Below are positions 8,144 through 15,551 of a DNA stretch of 64,000 nucleotides, in pieces. A model generated the notes under the pieces. That model searched no databases. It saw nothing but the letters and a program-made list of their open reading frames with translations, and was not told the origin of the DNA. Source of the stretch: VFKU01 sp964620045 (GTDB lineage Bacteria > Hydrogenedentota > Hydrogenedentia > Hydrogenedentales > GCA-2746185); contig CAZUJL010000017.1 in assembly GCA_964620045.1 (NCBI GenBank), positions 1 through 64,000 of the forward strand, given 5' to 3'. Numbering within the stretch: position 1 is the first letter of the stretch; each line of letters opens with the position of its first letter. The position numbers and the translations under genes were made by a program.

Positions 8144-9798
8144 GCCGTTCGAACGACGCGCCGCGAGGCCTGCGCCGCGGCGAACACGCTGAGAATTCCC
8201 GTGATTGCGGCGAGGACTGCGCCGTGCGTCGCGCTCCATATCACCATATCTTGCAGCGGACGGAGCACCGCAGGGCGATGGCCGAGCCACTGCGCCGCAG
8301 GGCCACCCACGCGGTAGTACGCGTCTGTGATCATCGTGCCCGCAGCCGAGGGCAGTAGCACTTCGTCGCGCAGCGCACGTAAGTTCCGAAACATATCCGA
8401 ATTATCGAAATTCGCGAACAGCACCGACACCAGACAAGTGAAACTGCTGCTACTTCCATCGTCGTCATCCTCGCCGCGATCCTCAATCGCGAGCGCGGCC
8501 TCGTCCCACACCGTTTGCGTCGAGTCCAGCGCGGTGAATTCGAGAAGCGGACCGTCCTCGTCGTCGCGCACCGCCTCGGCCAGCCAGAAGTGCCGCGCCG
8601 ACGACCACGCCGCGAGGTAGTTTTCGGTAAGGCCCACTTCGGCCAGTCCTTCGGGCGTCTCAAGCGCCTGCGCCTGCTCACCCGTGCGCGGTGTCTGGCC
8701 CAAGCAACCGTCTCCCAAATAAATCGTGCCATCCGGGTCCGGCGCATTCGCGCGAAGCGGCTTCGTGCGCTTGAGCATGTGATCGTGGTGTTCAAACGCG
8801 ACGTCCAGGCCCCACTCGTCGAACAGCGGCAACCAGTTCTCGCGCAGTTCCGCGCTGTCTGCATCCAAAAAACTACGGTGGCTGGGATACATCGGCACGT
8901 GGTACGCCGCCATGCGCAGGTCGGTGTTTTCCATGTTCGACAACTGCAGCTCCAGCCAGTCGCGCTGCGCGCCGTCCACCGGCGTGACATGCCGGCTGTC
9001 GAGCACCAGCAACGTCACATCAGGCCCGAAATTTCGCCGAAAATACGCGCGTCGGCCGGGCGCGAAGCCATGGCCATCCTGCGCGAATAGGCCGAAATAA
9101 AACGGCGCGCTCGCATACGGATCGTCGAACGCATCGAATCCGCCCACAACTTCGTGATTTCCGATCGCGAGGATCATGGGTACCGAATGGCCGTCGGGCG
9201 TGACCATGTTGGTTTCCCAGTTCGTCAGCCACGTGTCCCACAACGCCCAGTTGTTCAGGTCTCCGTTTTCATAGGCTATGTCGCCACCGACCACGCCGAA
9301 CAGCGGCGAATGCTCCGCGGCGGCGGAGAGCAACGGCGGCACGGCCGTGCTCGTGCCCATGTCCCCGCCGACCACAAAACGAAGGTCGTCCGCGTCGCGG
9401 CTCGGGATAGCCACACTGTGCTCCGCCGTGTATCCACCGTCCGGCGTCCCGGCGACGAAGTAGTACACGCCACCCGGCTGCAAGCCCGTGAGCTCGGCGA
9501 CGTGGATGTCGCGCTGTGCGCCGGCCAGCGCATTCAGGCCGGGAATCTGGTGTGACTCCGCCGTGACGCGGAACGCGTACGCCGCCGGAATCCCGGCGCG
9601 ACTTACGTTATCGAAACGCACTTCCGGCAACACATGCGGATTAACGGTATGAAAATTCACCGTGACGGTCGTGGTGGGGTCGCTCTGCCAGGTGAGATAA
9701 CAGTGGAACGGCACATCGTCGGCGGCCCCAGCGAATGCCGCTGCGTTGAACAATAGCGCTGAGCACACCCCCAACATCACACGTGCAAACTTCGTCAT
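8140..9798 (-). CDS. purple-acid-phosphatase-like metallophosphoesterase with C-terminal membrane segment
   Basis: The 552-residue protein starts at ATG 9798 with GGAGG seven bases upstream; the frame stays open beyond it, but without a ribosome site or signal peptide. A signal peptide is followed by a fibronectin-like N-terminal domain (about residues 27-130). The metallophosphoesterase core then shows GGDMG (D146), GGDIAY (D173, Y176), IGNHE (N214, H215), YHVPMY and EHHDH. These are the metal-ligand motifs of purple acid phosphatases, with Glu replacing the Gly of the last GHxH. The last 40 residues hold a hydrophobic helix and end in RRVVRTA, which suggests anchoring in the inner membrane. 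It lies 35 bases downstream of a same-strand Gfo/Idh/MocA gene, probably in one transcript. Confidence 0.8.
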   Translation of the reverse strand: MTKFARVMLGVCSALLFNAAAFAGAADDVPFHCYLTWQSDPTTTVTVNFHTVNPHVLPEVRFDNVSRAGIPAAYAFRVTAESHQIPGLNALAGAQRDIHVAELTGLQPGGVYYFVAGTPDGGYTAEHSVAIPSRDADDLRFVVGGDMGTSTAVPPLLSAAAEHSPLFGVVGGDIAYENGDLNNWALWDTWLTNWETNMVTPDGHSVPMILAIGNHEVVGGFDAFDDPYASAPFYFGLFAQDGHGFAPGRRAYFRRNFGPDVTLLVLDSRHVTPVDGAQRDWLELQLSNMENTDLRMAAYHVPMYPSHRSFLDADSAELRENWLPLFDEWGLDVAFEHHDHMLKRTKPLRANAPDPDGTIYLGDGCLGQTPRTGEQAQALETPEGLAEVGLTENYLAAWSSARHFWLAEAVRDDEDGPLLEFTALDSTQTVWDEAALAIEDRGEDDDDGSSSSFTCLVSVLFANFDNSDMFRNLRALRDEVLLPSAAGTMITDAYYRVGGPAAQWLGHRPAVLRPLQDMVIWSATHGAVLAAITGILSVFAAAQASRRVVRTA

Positions 9799-9833
9799 GC
9801 TTCCGCCTCCGATCCAATCCGTAGCATATACCA

Positions 9834-10832
9834 CTACTGTTCCATCGGATAGCGCAGGCCCCATTTCGCGCGGATCGCGTCGAGCGTTTCCATGATCTCC
9901 AGCGTGACGCGATGGGACATCGCATCGCTTTCGAGTTTCCCGGCGCGCAGACAGGTCTGCGCTTCTTGCGCTTCGTATTCGTAGCCGTTGCAGGCATGCG
10001 GAAACGATTTCGTTTGTGCGGGCTCGTCCGGCCGCTGCAGCGAAACGCGCGTCGCGTTCCAGAAGGTGTCGTGCAACGTAATCATGCCCTCCGTACCGAG
10101 GACGTACGCGTCGGTGGGCGTCTGGGTCTGGATCGCGCTCGACAAGACCGCGATTTCGCCTCGATCGTATCCGAACAAAACCGCCGCTTGTTCGTCCACG
10201 CCGTTGCGGCCGAGCGTCGCCATGGTTTCGATGCGCGTCGGCTTCCGGCCAAAGGCCAGATGCACGATCGTGATCGGATAAATGCCGACATCGAGCAAGC
10301 TGCCGCCGCCGAGCGCGGGATTGAACAGCGAGGGCGAGTCGTCGCGAAACCCGAAGCTGGCTTGCACCATGCGCACATCGCCGATCGCGCCATCCGCGAT
10401 CCACTCCATCGCCTGCCGCACGGCGGGAATAAAGCGCGTCCACATGGCCTCCATCAGGAAGCATTTTTTCTCGCGTGCGACGCGGATCATGGCGTCAGCC
10501 TGCGCGCGATTGATCGCGAACGGCTTCTCGCACAGCACCGCTTTTCCGGCATTCAGGCAAAGGAGCGTGTTGTCCATGTGGAGCGCGTGCGGCGTGGCGA
10601 TGTAGACAATGTCGACATCGGGATCGGCCGCGAGCGCCGCGTAGGACGCGTGGCGATGCGGAACGGCGAAGCGCTCGGCGAAGGCGTCCGCCGAGGATTG
10701 CGTGCGCGAGCCGACGGCGACGATCTGCGCGTCGTCCAGCGACTTCAATGCGGTGGCGAATTGGTTTGCGATGCTTCCAGTGCCGAGGATGCCCCAGCGG
10801 ACGCGCCGATTCGTTTTACTGCCCTGGTTCAA
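9834..10832 (-). CDS. Gfo/Idh/MocA-family NAD(P)-dependent oxidoreductase
   Basis: The best start is TTG 10832, preceded by AGGG six bases away, giving 332 residues that begin just before the dinucleotide-binding motif GILGTGSIANQFA. The family signature EKPFAINRAQADAMI and the C-terminal substrate-domain pattern LLDVGIYPITIVHLAFG are present. Members oxidise or reduce sugars, inositols and related polyols or aldehydes. The exact substrate is not evident. The gene follows the VIT transporter gene by 26 bases and precedes the phosphoesterase by 35 bases on the same strand. Confidence 0.85.
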   Translation of the reverse strand: MNQGSKTNRRVRWGILGTGSIANQFATALKSLDDAQIVAVGSRTQSSADAFAERFAVPHRHASYAALAADPDVDIVYIATPHALHMDNTLLCLNAGKAVLCEKPFAINRAQADAMIRVAREKKCFLMEAMWTRFIPAVRQAMEWIADGAIGDVRMVQASFGFRDDSPSLFNPALGGGSLLDVGIYPITIVHLAFGRKPTRIETMATLGRNGVDEQAAVLFGYDRGEIAVLSSAIQTQTPTDAYVLGTEGMITLHDTFWNATRVSLQRPDEPAQTKSFPHACNGYEYEAQEAQTCLRAGKLESDAMSHRVTLEIMETLDAIRAKWGLRYPMEQ

Positions 10833-10858
10833 AGGGAGTCCCTTTCGAGTGTCGTGTG

Positions 10859-11554
10859 TTATACCGTCGCGCCAAACAAAGCACCGACGCCTGCCGTGAT
10901 ACCCATAGCCAATGCACCCCAAAAGGTCACGCGAAGCGCTCCCGCGGCGACCCGTGCGCCACCGGCCCGCGCGGCGAGTCCGCCGAGCATGGCGAGCGCA
11001 ACCAATGAGGCGGCGGAAACCACCATCGCCATTCCCTTGTCCGGCGAAAGGAACACCGTCGCCAGCGGCATTGCCGCGCCCACCGCAAACGACGCGGCGG
11101 AAGCCAGCGCCGCCTGCACGGGACGCGCCGATACAACCTCCGAGATACCCAGTTCGTCCCGCGCATGCGCGCTGAGTGCGTCCTTCGCCATGAGCTGCAA
11201 TGCCACTTGCCGCGCTAGATCCGGCGCCAGTCCGCGGCCCTCGTAAATCGCCGTCAGCTCTCTGCGTTCCGCTTCGACATCCGTTGCGAGTTCCTTGCGC
11301 TCCCGCGCGAGGTCCGCTTGCTCCGTGTCTGCCTGCGAACTCACCGACACGTATTCACCCGCCGCCATTGACATCGCGCCGGCCACCAGCCCTGCCACGC
11401 CGGCGACGAGCACCGCGCCCCGCCCCGAATCCGCCGCGGCCACACCCACCACGAGGCTCGCCGTCGAGACGATGCCGTCGTTTGCGCCGAGTACGGCCGC
11501 ACGCAACCAGCCAATGCGATCGGTGCGATGCGTTTCCTGGTGGCGTATATACAT
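10859..11554 (-). CDS. VIT1/CCC1-family transporter
   Basis: The 231-residue membrane protein starts at ATG 11554, with GGAG eight bases upstream. The family hallmark GANDGIVSTASLVVGVAAA is in the first membrane segment. It is followed by a second hydrophobic helix, a cytoplasmic helical stretch rich in Glu and Arg (TEQADLARERKELATDVEAE), and three C-terminal membrane segments. Known relatives move Fe(II) or Mn(II) out of the cytoplasm or into stores. It is transcribed away from the sulfatase and may head a transcript with the Gfo/Idh/MocA and phosphoesterase genes. Confidence 0.88.
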   Translation of the reverse strand: MYIRHQETHRTDRIGWLRAAVLGANDGIVSTASLVVGVAAADSGRGAVLVAGVAGLVAGAMSMAAGEYVSVSSQADTEQADLARERKELATDVEAERRELTAIYEGRGLAPDLARQVALQLMAKDALSAHARDELGISEVVSARPVQAALASAASFAVGAAMPLATVFLSPDKGMAMVVSAASLVALAMLGGLAARAGGARVAAGALRVTFWGALAMGITAGVGALFGATV

Positions 11555-11682
11555 CTGAGCGGCTCCCGCGCACTGCCTGGCCCGAATCGTAACCGGTGCG
11601 TTGCGTTGATGCGATGGATTATAGTCGGTATAGAACGCCAATCCGATTCACGCAATCGCAGCGAGTTTTCAAAGGAATCAAG

Positions 11683-13533
11683 ATGAATTTCCGCATGCTC
11701 GCGATCGCGATGCTCACTGCCTGCGGAGCGTTCGCACAGGACCGACCTAACATCCTGTGGATAACGAGCGAGGACAATGGCCCGAATTTGGGCTGCTACG
11801 GCGACACCTACGCCACCACGCCGAATCTCGACGCGCTTGCTGCGCGAAGCCAGCGCTACACGCGCGCGTGGTCCAACTGGCCAGTCTGCGCGCCGGCGCG
11901 CACGGCAATCATCACGGGGATGTATCCGTCGTCCACCGGTTCCGAACACATGCGCAGCCTGGAGCGTTTGCCGGACGGCATGCAGTTTTTCCCGGAGCTG
12001 CTCCGCGCGGCGGGCTATTACTGCACGAACAATTCCAAGGAAGACTACAACCTCGAAACGCCCGGCCAACCATGGGACGAATCCTCCACGAAGGCGCATT
12101 GGAAAAATCGCGCGCCTGACCAGCCCTTCTTCGCCGTGTTCAATTCGATGGTCTCGCACGAAAGTCAGCTCCGCGCGAAGCGTCCGCTCGTGCACGACCC
12201 GGCGCAGGTGCGCGTGCCGCCGTATCACCCGGACTCGCCCGAGGTGCGCGCCGATTGGGCGCGGTATTACGACAACCTGACGCTGATGGATGCAGAACTC
12301 GGCGCGCGTCTCAAGGAAATCGAAGAGGCCGGCCTGGCGGACGACACGATCGTCGTGTACTTCGGCGACCACGGTTCCGGCATGCCGCGGCACAAGCGCG
12401 AGGCGATGGACTCCGGCCTGCGCGTGCCATTGATCGTGCACATCCCTGAAAAATTCGCCGCGCTCGCGCCTGAGGGATACGCCGCGGGCGGTGCGAGCGA
12501 TCGACTCGTGAGTTTCGTCGATCTCGCACCCACGATGCTCAGCTTGGTGGGCATCGCGGTGCCGGATTACATCCAGGGTCGCGCTTTCGCGGGTTCGGCC
12601 ACGCAACCGTCAGAGGAGTATCTATTCGGTGGCCGTGGCCGGATGGACACGCGCATTGACCTCGTGCGCTGCGCGCGCGACGCGCGTTTTGTGTATGTCC
12701 GCAACTACATGCCGCATCTGCCGCACGGCCAACACCTCGCCTATCAAATGGAAACCGCGACCACGCGCGTGTGGGAGCAGATGTACCGCAAAGGCAAGCT
12801 GAATCCAGTGCAGGCGTATTTCTGGGGTCTCAAATCGACTGAAGAGTTGTACGACCTCAATACGGACCCGCATGAGACGGTGAATCTCGCGACCGATCCC
12901 GCGCAGGCCGATATTCTGCAACGGTTCCGCGCGGCACTGGATACGAAGCTGTTGGAGATTCGCGACATCGACTTCATGCCGGAGCCGATGCTGCGCGTAT
13001 TGCCGGAGTCCACGACGCCGTACGCGCTTGGTCACGACGATGCTGCGTATCCCCTCGCGCGCATTCTCGAAACGGCGCAAATGGCGGCGACGCTGCACGC
13101 GAAAGACACGCCCGAGCTCGCACGCCGTATAGCCGATCAGAATCCCGTCGTGCGGTATTGGGCGACATTGGGAATTTATATGCGAGGCAAGGATACCGTC
13201 GCCGCATCGCTCGCCGCGCTGCGGCCACTGCTAAATGATCGCGAGCCGACCCTGCAGATCGTCGCCGCGCAGGCGCTGGCCACCTATGGTCTCTCAACGG
13301 ATGCCGCGCCCGCTGTGGAACGATTGCTCGATTTGGCAGATGTGCAGCGCAACGAAATTACCGTGGTCGTCTTCGCGCTGAACGCACTGGACTACCTGGA
13401 CGAGGCCGCGCGGCCGTGGCTGGCGCAGATCAAAGCGCTGCCCACCACCGAGACGAACGTTCCCGAGCGATACCGGTCCTATGTTCCGCAGTTACTCAAG
13501 AAAATCGTGCAAGATTTGGAGCCGGCGCAGTGA
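11683..13533 (+). CDS. secreted Cys-type sulfatase (N-sulfoglucosamine sulfohydrolase-like)
   Basis: The 616-residue protein starts at ATG 11683 with AGGA at 11673-11676 as ribosome site. A signal peptide ends at FAQ. Metal-binding residues appear in NILWITSEDN (E30, D31). The formylglycine motif is C69-A-P-A-R73, a Cys-type C-x-P-x-R that an FGE would convert to the catalytic aldehyde. The second metal site is in YFGDHGSGMPRHKRE. The start of the protein resembles heparan N-sulfatase relatives, which suggests a sulfated glycan substrate. The last 130 residues form a HEAT-like helical extension not needed for sulfatase activity. The ThuA gene follows after 64 bases. Confidence 0.9.
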   Translation: MNFRMLAIAMLTACGAFAQDRPNILWITSEDNGPNLGCYGDTYATTPNLDALAARSQRYTRAWSNWPVCAPARTAIITGMYPSSTGSEHMRSLERLPDGMQFFPELLRAAGYYCTNNSKEDYNLETPGQPWDESSTKAHWKNRAPDQPFFAVFNSMVSHESQLRAKRPLVHDPAQVRVPPYHPDSPEVRADWARYYDNLTLMDAELGARLKEIEEAGLADDTIVVYFGDHGSGMPRHKREAMDSGLRVPLIVHIPEKFAALAPEGYAAGGASDRLVSFVDLAPTMLSLVGIAVPDYIQGRAFAGSATQPSEEYLFGGRGRMDTRIDLVRCARDARFVYVRNYMPHLPHGQHLAYQMETATTRVWEQMYRKGKLNPVQAYFWGLKSTEELYDLNTDPHETVNLATDPAQADILQRFRAALDTKLLEIRDIDFMPEPMLRVLPESTTPYALGHDDAAYPLARILETAQMAATLHAKDTPELARRIADQNPVVRYWATLGIYMRGKDTVAASLAALRPLLNDREPTLQIVAAQALATYGLSTDAAPAVERLLDLADVQRNEITVVVFALNALDYLDEAARPWLAQIKALPTTETNVPERYRSYVPQLLKKIVQDLEPAQ

Positions 13534-13597
13534 CTGGACTGGGGCCTGCCCCGGCGAGTACATTTTCCGTAGCTGCGATTTTCCGAAAGGTGGTGCC

Positions 13598-14488
13598 ATG
13601 AAGCGCTTTCGCATTACTTCCGTGATCCTCTGTGCCGTATTCGCTCTGTCCGGTTTCGCCACCGCGCAGGATGCGAAGACGAAGGTGCTGTTCATCGCAG
13701 GCAACCCGAGCCACGGCCCGGGTGAGCACGAGCATCGCGCCGGGTGCATGCTGCTCGCGAAGAAACTCGAAGAAGGCATGCCGGGCATCGATGCCGAAGT
13801 GAGCTGGTACGGCTGGCCGAAGGACGAGTCTGTGTTCAACAACGTCGCGGCGGTCGTGATGTATTGCGATGGCGGCGGGGGGCACTACGCGAACCAGCAT
13901 CTGGACTTTCTGCAGAGCCTGGTCGACAAAGGCGTCGGCATTGTGGCGATTCACTACGGTGTCGAGGTACCGATTGGGCCTTCTGGCGAAAAATTTTTGC
14001 AATGGATCGGCGGATACTTTGAACCGAACTGGTCCGTGAACCCGCATTGGGACGCCGACTTCAAAACCCTGCCCGAGCACCCGATCACGCGTGGCGTGAA
14101 ACCCTTTGGCACGAACGACGAGTGGTACTACCACATGCGTTTCCCGGAAGACATGAAGGGCGTGACGCCGATTCTCACCGCGCTGCCCCCGATGAGCACG
14201 CTGGAACGCAAGGACGGCCCACACGAGGGCAATCCCGCCGTGCGCAAGGCGGTCGAGGCCGGCGAGGTTCAGCACGTGGCGTGGGCGATGCAGCGGCCCG
14301 ATGGTGGCCGGGGTTTCGGCTTCACGGGCGGCCATTTCCACCGCGGCTGGAAGAACGACGAACAGCGCAAGCTCGTGCTGAACGCAATCGCCTGGGCCGC
14401 GAAGGTCGAAGTGCCCGCGACTGGCATTAACTCCGCCACGCCGTCCGACGACGAAATGAAGGAAAATCTCGACGATAAGCGAAAATAA
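13598..14488 (+). CDS. ThuA-domain protein, secreted
   Basis: The 296-residue protein starts at ATG 13598 behind AAAGGTGG and has a signal peptide (ITSVILCAVFALSGFATAQ). The rest is a single ThuA (trehalose-utilisation) domain of glutamine-amidotransferase-like fold: VLFIAGNPSHGPGEHEHRAG, AAVVMYCDGGGGHY, VGIVAIHYGVE and the C-terminal GFTGGHFHRGW. In this group of bacteria ThuA proteins accompany sulfatases, sugar isomerases and PVC-type dehydrogenases in carbohydrate loci, as here. No biochemical activity is established for most of the family. Confidence 0.87.
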   Translation: MKRFRITSVILCAVFALSGFATAQDAKTKVLFIAGNPSHGPGEHEHRAGCMLLAKKLEEGMPGIDAEVSWYGWPKDESVFNNVAAVVMYCDGGGGHYANQHLDFLQSLVDKGVGIVAIHYGVEVPIGPSGEKFLQWIGGYFEPNWSVNPHWDADFKTLPEHPITRGVKPFGTNDEWYYHMRFPEDMKGVTPILTALPPMSTLERKDGPHEGNPAVRKAVEAGEVQHVAWAMQRPDGGRGFGFTGGHFHRGWKNDEQRKLVLNAIAWAAKVEVPATGINSATPSDDEMKENLDDKRK

Positions 14489-14523
14489 TTTTCGCTGAAG
14501 GCGCGTTTTTTACCGTACAACGC

Positions 14524-14551
14524 AAGCAGCGTGCGTAACGCGCACCTGCTT
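14524..14551. terminator. bidirectional hairpin between convergent genes
   Basis: AAGCAG-GTGCG pairs with CGCAC-CTGCTT around a five-base loop, an 11-bp stem with one bulged C at 14530. It lies between the stops of the ThuA gene (plus) and the isomerase gene (minus). On the minus strand the stem is followed after about 15 bases by a run of A, on the plus strand by ACTTCTT. The strong stem and the poor U tract fit a bidirectional or factor-assisted terminator. Confidence 0.5.
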
Positions 14552-14556
14552 ACTTC

Positions 14557-15456
14557 TTATGACGCCGCGCTCAACCCTTTGCGGGCATCGTCGATAAACT
14601 TTGGCACGCCCGTGTACGGATCTTCCTTGCCCTCGTACTCCAGCGCCACATAGCCGCGATAGCCGCCGTCGCGCAGAATTTTGAAGATGCGCGCGAAGTC
14701 GGCCGGCTCTTTCGATTTCGGCTTGGCGCCGGCGACGTCCAGCTTAAGCTGCACATTGACCGCGCGCGGCACGGCCCGCGCAATATTGTCATACGGGTTG
14801 CTGTCGAAGTTTCCCGTGTCGAGATTGATGCCCAGCCACTCATGGTTCACGCTCTCGGCCACTTGCATCAGCGTATCGCCGGAAGTCGTAAGGTAGCCGT
14901 GGTTCTCGATGCCGAGATAGATGCCCTGCATGCCGGCGTAGTCCGCGCATTCCTTCAGGCACTCAATCGCCCACGCCGTGGCCTGCTCGTCGGATACGCC
15001 CTGGTGCGGATTGCCGGCGAACACGCGAATGTGCGGCGCGCCGAGGTGCAGCGCGATATCGATCCATTTTTTTACATGCACGATTTCCGCCTTGCGCTTG
15101 TCGGCATCGGGATCGCAGAAGTCGTTGCGGATGGCCGTGCCCGAGAGATCGATGCCCAATTTGTGCGCCGCGGCCTTCAGCGAATGGACGTACGCAAAAT
15201 CTTCGGAGGTGAAGTAGTAGCCCGTCGGTTCCGCCGCGGACAGGCCGTAGTCGGCGGCCAGCGCGAAGAAATCCGCCAGCGTGATCTTCCCCGGCTTGCC
15301 ATTGTCCGGCAAAAACTGGCGGAACGAGTACGCCGCCAGGCTCAGCTTCGGCATCGGGGCCGCTTTTGTCTGCGCATGCGATGTTTGCGTGATCGCAAGT
15401 CCCGCCGCCGCACCGAGCGCCGCTGTTCCAAACCATTCCCGCCGCGTAAGGTCCAT
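14557..15456 (-). CDS. sugar phosphate isomerase/epimerase-like TIM barrel, Tat-exported
   Basis: The 299-residue protein begins with a Tat-type leader (LTRREWFGTAALGAAAG) ending at SHAQT, so it is probably periplasmic. The remainder is an AP-endonuclease-2/xylose-isomerase-like TIM barrel: LSLAAYSFRQFLP, LSAAEPTGYYFTSEDFAY, IRVFAGNPHQG, IYLGIENHGYLTTS, LGINLDTGNFD and GYVALEYEGKEDPY. The Glu and His residues in these strands are the usual metal ligands. The family epimerises or isomerises sugars and polyols. It converges on the ThuA gene and fits the local carbohydrate theme. Confidence 0.85.
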   Translation of the reverse strand: MDLTRREWFGTAALGAAAGLAITQTSHAQTKAAPMPKLSLAAYSFRQFLPDNGKPGKITLADFFALAADYGLSAAEPTGYYFTSEDFAYVHSLKAAAHKLGIDLSGTAIRNDFCDPDADKRKAEIVHVKKWIDIALHLGAPHIRVFAGNPHQGVSDEQATAWAIECLKECADYAGMQGIYLGIENHGYLTTSGDTLMQVAESVNHEWLGINLDTGNFDSNPYDNIARAVPRAVNVQLKLDVAGAKPKSKEPADFARIFKILRDGGYRGYVALEYEGKEDPYTGVPKFIDDARKGLSAAS

Positions 15457-15551
15457 GACGACAAATCCTCCGGCCCGCGACTATACCAGCCACCGGGCCG
15501 CCGTGCTATCGTGCGCGAGTGGATGGTGTTGGCTGTGGAGGTTGTTCAGGC

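Noticed and set aside
9799..10464. Upstream extension of the phosphoesterase frame
   Set aside because: It overlaps the Gfo/Idh/MocA gene in another frame on the same strand. The ATG at 9798 has GGAGG and a signal peptide.
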